64,000 nt of DNA from Hydrangea macrophylla (GCA_033977485.1 CM066988.1:78402669-78466668), one strand, 5' to 3'. Counted from the stretch's first letter, positions 12,782 to 24,987 are shown. A program made the numbers and translations. Notes: a model not told the origin generated them from the letters alone.

Positions 12782-13442
12782 ACATATGATTCCTGAAACA
12801 GTTATATTACATGTTCTTTAGACGCGCACCTGTGCTATTTATCTTTGGACTTCACTTTAGTTTCAATCTGATCCATTTCCTATATTAATATGGGATCAAG
12901 GCGGCTTTCATCACACATAATCGTAACTAGACTTTCAATGGTCACCATACCAACACATTCAATGATATAGATCAAGTATGGATGAGTAGCATGGAAATTA
13001 CATACAATGTGATCTCAAATACGCCTATTTCCAACTAGTCCTACTTTAGTCTTTATTGAGATCAATCCGAAACAATACAAAATGCATATAGAAAGTAACT
13101 AGATTCAGAGATAAACCATAAACCATCAACTTTATTCTGCAAAAAATGAAAACCACATAAATGTCAAAAATAGAACCTCCAAAGTAAACTCCCACTAAAC
13201 CAAAGTATTGTTAGACAACCTAACACCCATATGAGCAGTGTGCTCGTGAAAGACCTTAGGAGGGAATCCTTTGGTCAACGGATCCGCAATCATGGAGTTT
13301 GTCCCTATATGTTCTATCGAAATTGGACGACTCTAAACTCTTTCCTTAACAACCAAAAACTTTTATTGTCACAGTATATCTTTAATGACCTTTCAACGCC
13401 ATCTACCACACGCAGCCCAGTGACAAAGTTTCGCAACCATAT

Positions 13443-13800
13443 CCCATGATTGGATGCCTCATAACAAGCTATGAACTCCGCAGCCATGGTTGAAGAAGCT
13501 ATGAGTTTCTGCTTAGCACTCTTCAGGATATAGCTCCTCCAGCCATCATATAAACATAGCTTGACGTGGATTGCTTATGTCTTGGCATCCAACAAAATCA
13601 TAATCACAATACCCGATGATCTCCAAAAATATGATCTCTGATATGTGAACATGTAGTCCTTTGTTCTTTATGAATACCGCATAACCCGTTTGGCTGCTTT
13701 TCAATGATCCATTTATGGGTTACCAAAATATCTTCCCAATATTCCACTGAACTTGCGATATACACAGTCATCAACCACATTCGCCTCAAAACCATACGAG
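13443..13800 (-). pseudogene. Copia RNase H remnant
   Basis: Minus-strand fragments in several frames match the end of Copia pol: WEDILVTHKWIIEKQ and TKDYM-like stretches, a degraded 'GC.DS...STSGYVYM' block, then SAKQKLIASSTMAAEFIACY and EASNHGIWLRNFVTGLRVVD. Several frameshifts separate the pieces. RNase H removes the RNA of the RNA/DNA hybrid during reverse transcription. The text between this block and the RT remnant is too short to hold the RT palm with YVDD, so a deletion lies near 13800-13850. Confidence 0.7.
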
Positions 13801-13841
13801 GTGATTACTTGATGGAACTTGTGATATCATTGATGGGAAAC

Positions 13842-14437
13842 CTACTTGAGACGATAGATGAATTTCATTAATTTGCAGACCATAGACTTTGGATCTCCAT
13901 ATGCAAAGTTTTTTGGCTGGATCATGTAAATCATCTCATTAATGTTTCCATTGAGAAACGTTGTCTTAACATCCATTTGATGTAACTCTAAATCAAAATG
14001 AGCCACAAGTGCCATTATTGTCCTAAAAGATTCTTTTGTTGAAATCGGAGAGAAAGTCTCTTTATAATCTATGCCTTCCCTTTGAGTGAAACCCTTGGCG
14101 ACTAGATGAGCCTTATATCTCTCAACATTACCCTTTGAATCCCTCTTGGTTTTAAATATCCATTTGCAACCAATGGGCTTTGTTCCTTCAGGCAATTCGA
14201 CAAGATCCCAAACGTCATTGTCTTTCATGGATTTCAACTCATCATTCATGGAATCAATCCACTTTGAGAGTTAGAACTTTGTTTAACTTGGTGAAAGTTG
14301 ATTGGATCATCTTCCACTATCCCTATGTCAAACTCATGTTCTTGGAGGAATACAATGTTATCATTCGGAATTGCATTTCTCCTTTCCCTAGTGGATCTTC
14401 TTAATAGCATCTCCTCTTGAGGTTGTTGAGTTTGCAC
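13842..14437 (-). pseudogene. Copia reverse transcriptase, N-terminal half
   Basis: Two overlapping minus-strand frames carry the Copia RT entry. The segment [25 protein letters not shown] lies in one frame. The next frame has KSMKDNDVWDLVELPEGTK, GCKWIFKTKRDSKGNVERYK, LVAKGFTQREGIDYKETFSP and ELHQMDVKTTFLNG. The first catalytic aspartate region (HQMDVKTTFLNG) is present. Sequence stops after MVCKLMKFIYRLK, before the YVDD box, so the polymerase is dead. A frameshift near 14250 separates the two frames. Confidence 0.88.
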
Positions 14438-14599
14438 TTTAGGTATAATTTATTCATTATGCACAGGGAGCTCTTGTACATTGTCTTGTATATCCGGATT
14501 TGCATGTTGAACAATGTCAGGGATAGGAACCTGAACATTGTCAATAGCAATATGACAAGGAATAAATTCCTCTTCAAAGTCAATGTCTCTAACCTTATC

Positions 14600-15239
14600 T
14601 CCCCCACAAACTCAACTTCTTCAAGAAATCTCGCATTTCCCGTCTCAAAAAATGTCCTAGCAGTGGGATCATAAAACTTAAAGCCCCGAGAGTGTTCAGC
14701 GTATCCAACAAAGTAGCAACTGACTGTTCTTGAGTCCAATTTCTTTTCATGTGGCCTATAAGGCCGTGCCTCAGCTAGACAACCCCAAATATGTAAATGC
14801 CTTATGCTAGGCTTCTTTCCAGTCCATAATTCATAAGGGGTTTTGGTTACTACTTTACTTGGAACCCTGTTGAGGATATATGCTGTAGTCTTTAGAGCTT
14901 CTCCCCAGAGTGATTCTGGCAAAAAGGAATGCTTGTTCTTTTGAAATAACCAGATTTGTCCAAATTAGAAATAAAAACTAAATTCTGTCTAAAAGACGGT
15001 GCAACAAAAGTCTTAATCAAATCCAAATAAACACCAGTCTTTAATAATAATCTAAAATTTCCTAAAGCTTCCACTGGAACTTTCTTGCCATCGCCCACAA
15101 GGATGAATCTTTCAGCATCAGTTGGCGACCTGCTCCACAAGCAACCCTGCATCGACATACTTATGTGAGTAGTAGCACCAAAATCTACCCACCAAGTATC
15201 TTTAGGTACAGAAGCTAAATTCACTTCAGAACAAATCAA
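14600..15239 (-). pseudogene. Copia protease joined to integrase C-terminus, integrase core deleted
   Basis: The minus-strand frame from 15239 carries the Copia aspartic protease region: SEVNLASVPKDTWWVDFGATTH, then GDGKKVPVEALGNFRLLLKTG. The catalytic triad normally reads DSGA/DTGA and is DFGA here. Right after the [14 protein letters not shown] segment, near 14930, the sequence jumps to [18 protein letters not shown] and [23 protein letters not shown]. That is the part of Copia integrase that follows the catalytic core. The gag-pre-integrase HHCC finger and the D,D35E core are absent, a deletion of several hundred bp. Confidence 0.85.
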
Positions 15240-16046
15240 AACGAGAAGCTTACCCTTCTTTGCATGCCAAGCGGCATATTTGGGATAGTCTCTCTCTTCA
15301 TGTGACCTCTCTTCTTACAGAAATAGCAAAGGAATTCCTTATTTGCCTATTTAGTTTCTTCTGCTGAGGTGTCACATCTGCAGCATCCTTAGTTCTCTTC
15401 TTTTTATTATTCTGAGAGGTTGATGCTAAGTGAGCACTTTCAGTCTTGTCTCACTGAATTATTTCCTCTTCTTGCACACAGTGAGATATGATCTCATTAA
15501 GAGTCCATTTGTCATTTTGGGTGTTATAACTGACTTTAAATTGACTGAATTGTGCAGGAAAAGATATGAGAACCAAGTGCACGAGCAAGTTCTCAGACAA
15601 CTCTAACTTTAGTGCCTTGAGTATCCCACTGAGATGATATATTTCCATAATATACTCCCTTATGTTCCCCTTTCTTTTATACCTCATGGAAATCAGAGTA
15701 GCCAAAACGGTACTCGTTCCTAACTTTTCATTTTTAGCAAAATACTGTTGTAATTCAGAGAGGAAATTCTTACCATTTGTGCTCTCAGTAATTGAGACCC
15801 GAAACATTTCTGGAATGGAACGTTTCATAATCATCAGACTCAAGCGATTCGAGCGATCCCATTTCTCAATTTTAACCTCATTCGAATTTTCCATAGTCGA
15901 AGTGGGTCGTTCTGTCCTTAGTGCAAGGTCCAAGTCCATACATCCGAGAACGATTTCCACGTTCTCTTTCCCGACCTTAAAGTTTTCCCCATTCAGCATT
16001 GAGATAGCACTAATTTGAGCAGAAACATTTGTAGCAGTAGCAGATA
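15240..16046 (-). pseudogene. Copia gag (UBN2-type) with degraded zinc knuckle
   Basis: The minus-strand frame includes SAISMLNGENFKVGKENVEI, VLGCMDLDLALRTERPT, RYKRKGNIREYIMEIYHLSG and SFPAQFSQFKVSYNTQNDKW. This is the Copia capsid (UBN2) domain. Reading continues upstream of the internal ATG at 15999 to about 16046 without a clear original start. TGA at 15451-15453 interrupts the frame after EEEIIQ. Downstream the zinc knuckle is still visible (CYFCKKRGHMKR) but a frameshift and loss of the last cysteine spoil it. Gag would form the virus-like particle in the cytoplasm. This copy cannot be translated whole. Confidence 0.88.
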
Positions 16047-16769
16047 CTGAATAGAGAACAAAATAAAATAAAATAACATGCTCACAATTAATAACATGTC
16101 ATAACATAAACATATCATAAATACTTTATATATATACATGCATGACACATTACATAATTTTTTTAATGGTGGGCCCATCACAAGTTACCTAGAACAACAT
16201 TGATATTTTAGTCGTTGGACATAAATATCAACTGTAAGTGGTACTCTCCGTGTAGTGATCAAATACTGACAGTAAGTGCCGTCAAACAGTAGCCTTCCTT
16301 TGGGCCGACTCCTTGCCCACATGGATAATTATATCTTGATAATTGTCACATATTTACCACCACATGTACATCCATCATTCGGCCAATTAAAAATCTTTCT
16401 TTGGGCCGATTGTTAATCGCATAAATAACAGATATATCATCTTAATATTTTAAAATAAATAAATTTACACAATAGAGGTTACTTTGGCAACATATTATTT
16501 CAATTTATTTATTTAAAATATCATACATATGTATTGGAGCCTAAAATAGACCCCAAAATCTTAAGCTACCATAAAACTTAATTCATGTTATGAATTAACC
16601 AATATTCTAAAACACAATAAAAATACCTTAATTTATGTTATGAACAACCAAGATTTCACATCACGAATGAATCCAAAAAAAAAATTCTAAAGTGCTATAG
16701 AAAACCTAATATCATATTATAAATTAAAATCAATATGATATTAACCTAATAAGCACAGCCGAAACCTAT
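16047..16769 (-). other. Copia leader, proximal part; ends in Tat target site
   Basis: AT-rich minus-strand leader between gag and the Tat insertion. Its distal part is 37508-38185. The last five bases CCTAT (16765-16769) are one copy of the Tat target duplication. No coding signal. Confidence 0.6.
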
Positions 16770-19721
16770 TGTGGATACCGGTATTTGGGCCCACTTTTTA
16801 AACATTTTCAAATTTCAAATACCAAGAGTCTCCACTTAATTTTGAAAAGAAAAATTGAGAAACCATTTTTAGCAAACTGATCTTTTTAGGAAACCCGAGA
16901 TTAACTAGGTCCGGGGATTATGGAATGAGAGAGGAAGGAGCCCGACGGACTAAAACTCCCTCTCTCATCCTATTTGCAATAGGCCTCTACTCAACATCCT
17001 TTTAATCGAATTATTAATCTAAATGTACCCTCAAGTAATACATATGTATAAATATACATTACAAAAGCATGTCTAAAGGGTGTAAGATTGCAAGTAATGA
17101 AATATCATTTCAAAAACCACATAATTCAAGTAGCAAGCAACATGGTATGCAATAGGGAACAAGGGAATTCACCCGGGATCCATCCGCGATATTAAACGTG
17201 CAAAGCATATAAATGAAAGAAAATCCTAAAAAAAAGAGTCTCTATTTCAAATATACAAATAAAGCAAGACTTATTTCTAAGGTATCGTTCATAGGGTCGA
17301 AAAATCAATAAAGATCAAGAAATAAAAATAAACTAAATAGGAGTTCAAGAAATCATACCTTGATAGCGCTACAAAATAAAGGGTTAGTCGACATACTTTA
17401 AACAAAACACATCATTGATCTCCTAAGTAACTAACTCTAACACAAGGTGAATTCTATTTACAAGTATCAATCTACATAAATGAATGCACATGAACACATG
17501 AGTATGAATGAAATAAAGCTATGAACATTTCATTGATTTAGATCATTTAGCCTCTGGTTTTAAGCTTGACTAATCACTATTAACACATAGTTTAAGCCTT
17601 AGGTCATGGAAAGATCATTGGGACCATCAAGATATATCAAAATCATGACAGAATTCTGAAAATTGCTGAGAGCAGATCAGAACTTTAAGGAAATAAAAAG
17701 CATGCTTCATGCGGTTTGATCTTGATGATTTTTGGACAAAAGATGCCTCTATGTGTCTAGTTTCCATCCAAAAAAGAAAATCAGAGTTTCGACAATTAGA
17801 TCTCCGGAAATTAGACAAACACTAGACATCACTCAGGGACTTACAACTCTCTGTCCAGAGTCTTTGCATAATTTTCTAAAAATAGTAAAAAAAAATTAGA
17901 AATGCTTTGGTCTTTTTAGGGTAGCTTCCTAACACATTAAAATATCTGGAAAATTTTATTTTGGGACAAGAGCACTTGATTAAGGTTCTGATCTGCTTAT
18001 TTCAAAAGAGTATTACTGTTCTGAAACTCTGGACAGATTATAGTTGTTCCACAAAACCATTGACCAAACTACCCTAAACATGAAGCTTCCTTAAAACAAA
18101 AATTATAGTGGTGGAACTTTGAGTTATAAACACTTTCCCGTTGGTTTCATTCAATTCCAACGGTATGATATTGAACTAAAAATCCTTGATCACAGGTGGT
18201 CATTGAATTCACTGCACCGTTTGTTCAAGTTTAACTTAGTTGGTTAATTCCAACTACTAAACCATGAAGCTGGGCTTAATCCAAGCTACTTCTCCTACCA
18301 TTTGATGGTCATTGGAGACTAAAGACATACATGTTTGTGGATTTTGATGAAGCATAAAATGACTTTCACAAAATCCCCAAAACAATGAACTCAAACTCAT
18401 GGACAAAAGCTTGGATTCATATTGTTACTCCTACCACTTGATGGTCATTGGAGGCTAAAGATACACACATGTAGATTTTAATAAAGTATGAAGAGCTTCA
18501 CAAAACTTAAGAAAAGGATTAGCCTAAGCCATAGAGATGGACTTAAACTAAGCTACTTATCTTACCATTTGATGGTCATTGGAGATTAATAACACTTGAA
18601 CTTATGGGTTTTAATGAAGTATAAGGAACTTCACAAAACCTTGAAATAATAAGCTCAAACTATGGATGAAGTTTGGACTCATTGACTCAACATACTAAGA
18701 TCAACCTCATTCCCTTTATGAATCATAAGTTCATAAGAATATTGAGGGATTCTAAACACAAAGGTTCAAGTAAGGCATTGAAAGTCTCATGAACCTAAGA
18801 AATAAACATAATCAAAGAAAATGGACCAAGGTTTTATTTCAAGATTTATTTAAGCTTTAAACACTAAACCATTTTGATCCAAACTAATGAGATGAAAGCT
18901 CAATCACAATATATATGTGGTGTGTGATGAAATGAGGTGGGAAGAGAGGTTTTGAAAATGTGTAAAAGGTCCTAGGTATCTAAATATTGTGATTAAGCTA
19001 CTAATAAACTAATTAGTTTAGAGTTTTACCTCTAAGTATCCTCAACTTCTTGGCTTCTTTAAGACCTTCCAAGTAATGATCAAAATCTTCTTCCAATTCT
19101 ACTACTCTTCCTCTATTTAGAAAATTTTTGAAGGAGAATCAATCTTGGGATCCTAACATTCTAATATTCCATCCCTAATAATGGGATATACACCTTCTAT
19201 ATATAGGCAATCATTAGGGGGTCATTTTGCAAAATTCGCAGCCAAAACCTTAATTCCCGCCGCCTTTTGATGGTATAAACCGACCTACTTTTGGACAGAC
19301 TGCCACAAAAATGCGGCACTCCCTGGAGATGGAAGCGGCACTCGCTGATTGCCAGAACGGCACTCATGGAATGCCGCGTACAACTCCATGGACTGCCGTC
19401 TTTTTAGAATTTTCAAATTTAGCGGCACTTGAAACAATTTATCGATAGTTAATAGATGTCGGTGCGGCTCTCCCTGAATGTTGTTCTAATAGTTAGGGAG
19501 TGCTACAAAGGTAACCCGTGACTGCAGCAAATCCGCCTAAGTGTCGTTTTGCCTCAATTCTCCTCTTTCTTTCTTTTTTGCTTTTTGTTTAGGTTAGAGA
19601 GTCTTTCGAAGAGTTTGAATCATCTTTGGAAGTCCTAGATTAGTTGGACGCTTGTCATCATCAGATCTTAGAGGTAGTACTCCCCTTAACTCGACGTTTG
19701 GTCAAAATCGGGGTGTCTACA
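16770..19721 (-). repeat. Tat 3' LTR (2952 bp)
   Basis: In plus orientation TGTGGATACC to GGTGTCTACA. It aligns with 34542-37507 throughout. It keeps a 31 bp stretch near 16838 that the other LTR lacks. It lacks 44 bp of the CGGCAC palindrome cluster near 19350 that the other LTR has. A TATA-like CCTATATATA lies near 19198-19207 on the minus strand. Confidence 0.95.
19313..19530. repeat. CGGCACTC palindrome cluster in the 3' LTR
   Basis: Units of the form CGGCACTC..TGAATGCCG are upstream of the LTR TATA box. Many units are decayed by CpG/CHG transitions, and two units are deleted relative to the 5' LTR. Confidence 0.75.
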
Positions 19722-19735
19722 GTTTGCCCCTCTTC
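19722..19735 (-). other. Tat polypurine tract
   Basis: The minus strand reads GAAGAGGGGCAAAC immediately before TGTAGACACCCC, the start of the 3' LTR. Both position and composition fit the plus-strand primer. Similar GGGGCAAAC motifs recur at 26517-26580. Confidence 0.7.
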
Positions 19736-20169
19736 GACAGAACTTGTGGAGCAACGCGTGTCACAAGTGACTGTCGAAACCTGTGTGAAGACAAGCCTTT
19801 GACCAAATCGTCGAATTCAGGTATAAAAAAAATGCATCGCGAAAGAGAACACGTGTGCGGCAATAGTTCATGCTGGTCGTACTCAAGGATGAGCTGCCTA
19901 CGTGTCCCTTCAGGAATCAGATCAAGATATAGTTCGGACGAGGGTCAAAACACACGCAGGCATAAGTAATCACACTGATGAATGTACCTATCCTGTCGTG
20001 ATGCACATGCTCATGCAACGGTAAAATAAACTCGACTGAGCAAATGTCATGCTTACTTCTGTATAATGTCTTCTCTATATGTGACGCGCATTTCATGGTG
20101 CGCTTAGCCAGAGAAGATTTACCAAATGTTGACCGATGCAAAGATTCATTTGTAAGGGTCAAGAAAATG

Positions 20170-20815
20170 CATTTCTAACTTCCCAAAACGATGGTTAACA
20201 CAAATCTTTTTGCGAGAACTGAGAATGCAAATTTGTTACACTCTCATGATTTTGATCATTGTAAATCTGTCACGAGGATCGAGAATATAAATCCGTTATA
20301 TTCCTAAAACGAGGGTTAACGTAAATCTATTGCGAGAACCGAGAATACAAATATGTTACACTCTCACAATTTTTATCATCGTAAATCTGTTACGAGGATC
20401 GAGAATATAAATCTGTTATATTCCTAAAACGAGGGTTAACGCAAATCTTGTTGCGAGAACCGAGAATGCAAATCTGTTACACTCTCACGATTTTGATCAT
20501 CGCAAATCTGTTATGAGGATCGAGAATATAAATCCGTTATAATCCTAAAACAAGGGTTAATGCAAATCTGTTGCGAGAATCGAGAATGCAAATCTGTTAC
20601 ACTCTTATGATTTTGATCATCACAATTCTGTTACGAGGATCGAGAATATAAATCCGTTATATTCCTAAAACGAGGGTTAATGCAAATCTGTTGCAAGAAC
20701 CAAGAATGCAAATTTGTTACGAGGATCGAGAATATAAATCTGTTATATTCCTAATACGAGGGTTAACGCAAATCTATTATGAGAATCAAGAATGCAAATA
20801 TATTACACTCTTCCA
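20170..20815. repeat. Tandem array, about 120 bp unit, Tat 3' untranslated region
   Basis: About five to six copies alternate two half-units. One carries AAACGAGGGTTAACGCAAATC, shortened here to its core GAGGGTTAACGC. The other carries GAGGATCGAGAATATAAATC. Copies differ by point changes, and the last is shortened. It lies between the integrase end and the 3' LTR, where Tat elements commonly carry satellite-like arrays. Confidence 0.85.
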
Positions 20816-20852
20816 AAAATGGGGCAACCATATTTGGATGAATCAGGGGTCG

Positions 20853-21165
20853 AACAGACTCAAATTCGTTTCACTTTCAAAATTTGGAGTCCACAGACTC
20901 AAATTCATTTCAATTTTAAAATTTGGAGTCCACAGACTCAAATTTACTTTAGTTTTCAAAATTTGGAGTCCATAGACTCAAATTCATTTCAATTTTAAAA
21001 TTTGGAGTCCACAGACTCAAATTTATTTCAGTTTTCAAAATTTGGAGTCGACAGACTCAAATTTATTTTAATTTCCAAAATTTAGAGTCCACAGACTTAA
21101 ATTCATTTCAATTTCAAAATTTGGAGTCCACAGACTCAAATTTATTTCAATTTGCAAAATCGGGA
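20853..21165. repeat. Tandem array, 40 bp unit, Tat 3' untranslated region
   Basis: About eight copies of a 40 bp unit share the core AAAATTTGGAGTCCACAGAC followed by TCAAATT. The unit length is steady and copies differ by one to three bases. Short open frames across the array are repeat artefacts. Confidence 0.9.
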
Positions 21166-21317
21166 ATTAGTTTGGTCCTAAAAACCATCTCCGAGGGTCA
21201 AAAGCACAATGAGGGCAAAATGTTAGGGCTTAAAATTTAATTTTCAAGACCCAATTTGAATTTTGGGGCGAAAATGAAGGGTCTGGTAACCACCTCAAAC
21301 GCGGCACACGCTAGAAT

Positions 21318-21435
21318 TTGCGACAGCCCGTGAATACCATACGGCACTCACGGAGTGCCACTCTGGCATTTAGTGAGTGCCGCACGGCAGTTCACCAACT
21401 GTCGCACACATAAATCGAGTGCCGCGTTTGGCAAG
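21318..21435. promoter_or_regulatory. CGGCACTC palindrome cluster upstream of the antisense PMD gene
   Basis: Several imperfect units (CGGCACTCACGGAGTGCC, GTGAGTGCCGCACGG, CGAGTGCCGCG) precede a TATA-like CTTATACC at 21442. The same motif family sits upstream of the LTR TATA boxes and of the second antisense gene. I infer a shared promoter module. Confidence 0.55.
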
Positions 21436-21441
21436 CGGCAG

Positions 21442-21449
21442 CTTATACC
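21442..21449 (+). promoter_or_regulatory. TATA-like box of the antisense PMD gene
   Basis: CTTATACC lies about 10 bp after the palindrome cluster and before a CT/TCA-rich presumed leader. That leader contains a possible 5'UTR intron (GTTAGT at 21563 to GACAG at 21664) three bases before the ATG. Weak by sequence alone; supported by position. Confidence 0.4.
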
Positions 21450-21667
21450 GAGAGTTTCAATTCATTTTCATTCATCCTCTCAATCTCTCTTAAACCGAAA
21501 CCTCTCTGGAGAAATTTTTCCCTTCCCCTCTTTTCTCTTGTATTGATCTACGAAACTCACAGGTTAGTTCTGTTCGATCAAAACTTGGATTATTCTCATT
21601 ATATTTATTGTTTTTCTGAATTTATTCATGAATCTAACCACAAATTCCTTTTTTTCTTTGACAGATC

Positions 21668-24489
21668 ATGGCGAGCGGTTCTGGCAATAGGAAGAAGGCG
21701 AAGTACCGCGCTACTCCCAACTCCGACGCTACACTCTTGCTCCAGGATCCAGACGAGCATTTATCCGCCTGCGCATTCAAGCGTGAGGTAAATGTGCCCC
21801 TCTCTTTTCTCTTTTCATGATTCTTACGCCGTATGCAATATGCAATCAATGCAACTTCGAATGCCTCAGTTCAAACGCAAATGCTATGCTTGTAGTACTC
21901 TCGAGCGTCTGGAATGCTTTTAACCGATGCTCATTCCATTTTGTATTCTTTAACCCTATTTCTTACGAACTTTTACGAATGCGGGGACAAAAAATGAATG
22001 TTATGCTTATGAATGCTCGGATGTCCCATCGATTTATGCGCACATTCAGTTTTGTTAACTTTTCTCAAAGAATTTTGACTGCGATGTATGCTAATTAAAA
22101 CCTCGCACACCCCTTAATGAATAATAAACCAGTATTCTATACAATCCTGTTATTCAAACTTTTCGTAAATGTGAAGTCCACGCTCGCGAAGTTCTCTAAA
22201 AAAAACTATTTTTAATTACCCGTTCCTCATGGTCGCGCCATTCTCAAAACCTATATCTCGAAAAAAAAATGTAGATATTGTTTCATTATTATTATTATTT
22301 TTTATTTTTTTATTATTATTATTTTTTATTTTTTTTCATATATAAATATTTTTCTTTCTTTTATCTTTCTCTTCATATTTTTGCTTCTCATTTCTTTCTT
22401 ATTTACTGACATCAAATCTTGTGATTCTTTCTCTTGCAGCTGCAGCCCAAGGTGCTGAAGGGGCACGACAGTCTCGCTCACGGGGAGCTTAGTGAGATCG
22501 TACAAGGTTTTGTCAGGGCTACAGGTTTTGGAGACTTCGTTAAACTCTTGACGAAGAGCTCCAATGACCTACAACAGATCCACGCGCTAGCGGAGAGGTG
22601 GTGGGATACCACCAACTCCTTTCACTTCGACTTTGGGGAGATAATGATGACTCCCTTGGACTTCAACATGATCATCTGGATCCCATTCGGAGGAGAGCTC
22701 CTACGATATTTGGATATAGTCACCGAGTGGGACAGGGTGCAGGAGCTACTTAGAGCGGTCTTGGAGGGGCTCTTGGTTATGGCCAATTGGTTCCTTGACA
22801 CCTTTAGAGGCCAGCCTGGCTTTACCGACGAGCAGATGGCTTGAGGCTTCTTGATGTACATGCTGGAGTGTTCCCTGCTGAGCACCAAGGGAGATCGGAT
22901 CTCCGTGACGCTGTTGGGGTCCTTGGAACGCATGGACCAGATCTACTAGTATGATTGGGTTGGTGCTGGATTGGCCATATTATATAGACATATGGGAGAG
23001 ATATCTCGAGATCACCCGGCCTCCACTGGCGGTTTCTGGAGGGCGTGGGAGGTATGCAACACTTCTCTTTTCTTTTATTTCATTTCTTTTTCTAATCAAT
23101 TTTCAAAAGAATGTGATCCTTACACTCCTCTCTTTCTTGTTTTGCAGATTTGGTCCCACGGGTATCTTCACATGATGTCTCCTAGGACGCGACCAGTAGA
23201 CACCCTCATCATGCCCCAGGGGCTGAAGTGGGCTAAGGACTGGGTGGGGCGGCAGACTGGGGCTCACGACTTTATCTCATTCAGGAACTTCCTAACGACT
23301 TTGCGAGTACAGCACATGGAGTGGCAGCCCTGGAGGGACGTGCTTCCCGAGGCTCCTATTGGGATACGACAGTCGGGTGGGTACGATCCGATGAGGGTCC
23401 TACTGGACGGCCCTAAGGCTAGGGAGTGGTACCTAGGCGAGAGAGTGACCAGGCAGTCACTGATGGCGCCTGACTATTTCATGCCACATCCCCCTCCTGC
23501 TTCTATGAGGGCCCTGGATACGCTCCAGGGCTCCCAGCTCACGGTCGCTTTTGAGGGAGTCTCGATTTAGACACTCTTGGAGTCTCCCGATGGATACACA
23601 GCTTTTCGTGCTGCGAAGCTGATGAAGAACTTTTCCTTGATGGAAGTGACTCGGGTGAGTCATCTTTGCTTCTTCACTTTTTCTTCTATATTTGAGTTTC
23701 CAAATATTTCGTTATTGATTGCATTTCTTCTGCTTGCAGCCTGTTCCTGTTGCGACTCTGGCCCCAGCTTTGCCACCTTGGAATTGGAGTATCCGAACCG
23801 TTTCTTATGGCGAGCAGGTCATGATTGAGGTCCCCCGGTACCCCACGGGCGCTCCCGTCATTCCGCTCCAGTACGATCATGTCCTGCGGGATTATGCGGA
23901 AGAGGGCCAGATCTACGCTCATAGTTTTAGATAGTGGATCCACGGTCGGGAGTGGAGGGTGAGCTTCTAGAATATCCATTCTCGATTCTTGTAAACTTTT
24001 TCTGATTTCTTTTAATTACCTTCTCTCTTCTTCTCCCTCTTCCTTTTATTGATTGATTTGATCCTTGTTCAGGCTGACGGGGCGCGAGTGACCGCCGAGG
24101 CTCAAGCAAGAGCTAGGGTAAGTCGAATTGACTCCCTCTATTCGCACTTCTTTCCTTCTTCTCTCTCTTTTTTGAATTTATTTAAAAATGGACTGTGTCA
24201 CTCGCTTTCTTTTTATTCAGGATGATGAGGTCAGGAGACTGACCCTGCGAGTGAGGGAGCTTGAGCAGCGGCTATGGCAGTTTGGGATAGATCCTGATGG
24301 AGATTACGGAGGAGCTCTTGGGGTAGCGACACCGGACGAGGCGGTGGTGGAGGTGGAGGTACCAGTGGTGGTCGAGGCGGAGGCAGCAGTGGTGGTACTA
24401 GAGGCGGAGGCAGAGGCGGGGCGAGCGGGACAGAGTCAGAGGAGGAGCCCCTCAGACGCGTGACTCGCCAGGCTCGAGGCCGGGGCTGA
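21668..24489 (+). pseudogene. Plant mobile domain (PMD) protein gene, spliced, antisense within the Tat element
   Basis: Six exons join in phase 0 at good GT/AG sites: 21668-21787, 22440-23051, 23148-23654, 23740-23958, 24073-24117, 24221-24489; about 590 codons. Exon 2 carries the PMD core (IHALAERWWDTTNSFHFDFG, MMTPLDFNMII, then a YDWVGAGLAILYRHM block). Exon 3 has IWSHGYLHM and VQHMEWQPW. The last exons give a short coiled coil (DDEVRRLTLRVRELEQRL) and, after a one-base frame change, a Gly/Arg-rich tail. Stops at 22842-22844, 22947-22949, 23568-23570 and 23932-23934 break it; CAG, CGA or TGG codons could each have mutated to them. PMD proteins (PF10536) include Arabidopsis MAIN/MAIL1, nuclear proteins needed for silencing and genome stability. 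Function here is unknown. Confidence 0.85.
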
Positions 24490-24835
24490 CCTTTATCTCT
24501 CTCTCCCTTTTTTTCTTTTTGAGTGTTCTGGTGAGAAGACATATACACCTGGATAACTGTATATACATGCATATACTTTCTTTTGGATGTTTACATGCAT
24601 GCACTTATTTTTCCTGCTTTCACTATTGCTCCCCGTATGTGTGACCATAGCTTGGTCCATTTGTTTTAACCTTGAATGCTTCTGTCTTCTTTATTTTTTT
24701 AAGATGAATGGATGTATGTGACCATGGCTTGGTCTTTCTTGCATGTGCTGCATGATGCGCACTTCTATTATGTTTTCTTGTTTGCAGGTGGGCTGAAAAT
24801 ACTAAAACAGACCCTGGCCAAAATTAAACTCCAAA

Positions 24836-24968
24836 CGGCACTCGGTTAGGCCTTTGCGGCAGTCAGTGAATACCGCAATGGCAGTCAGTGAAAGCCGCGA
24901 GGGCATTCACGGACTGCCGCGCGGCACTTCGTTGAGTGCCGTCTAGCTTTATCGACTGCCGCGGGCAG
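24836..24968. promoter_or_regulatory. CGGCACTC palindrome cluster upstream of the second antisense gene
   Basis: Five or more units (CGGCACTCGG, GCGGCAGTCAGTGAATACCG, GCGGCACTTCGTTGAGTGCC) precede a TATA box at about 24988. Same motif as in the LTRs and before the PMD gene. Confidence 0.55.
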
Positions 24969-24987
24969 GTAGTCAGCTTTATTCTCC

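Noticed and set aside
20170..21165. CRISPR-like array
   Set aside because: Units are contiguous tandem repeats without unique spacers, inside a plant retrotransposon.
24231..24572. Proline-rich minus-strand open frame opposite the PMD tail
   Set aside because: It is the complement of the Gly/Arg-rich repeat in the last PMD exon. The plus-strand reading is supported by exon continuity.
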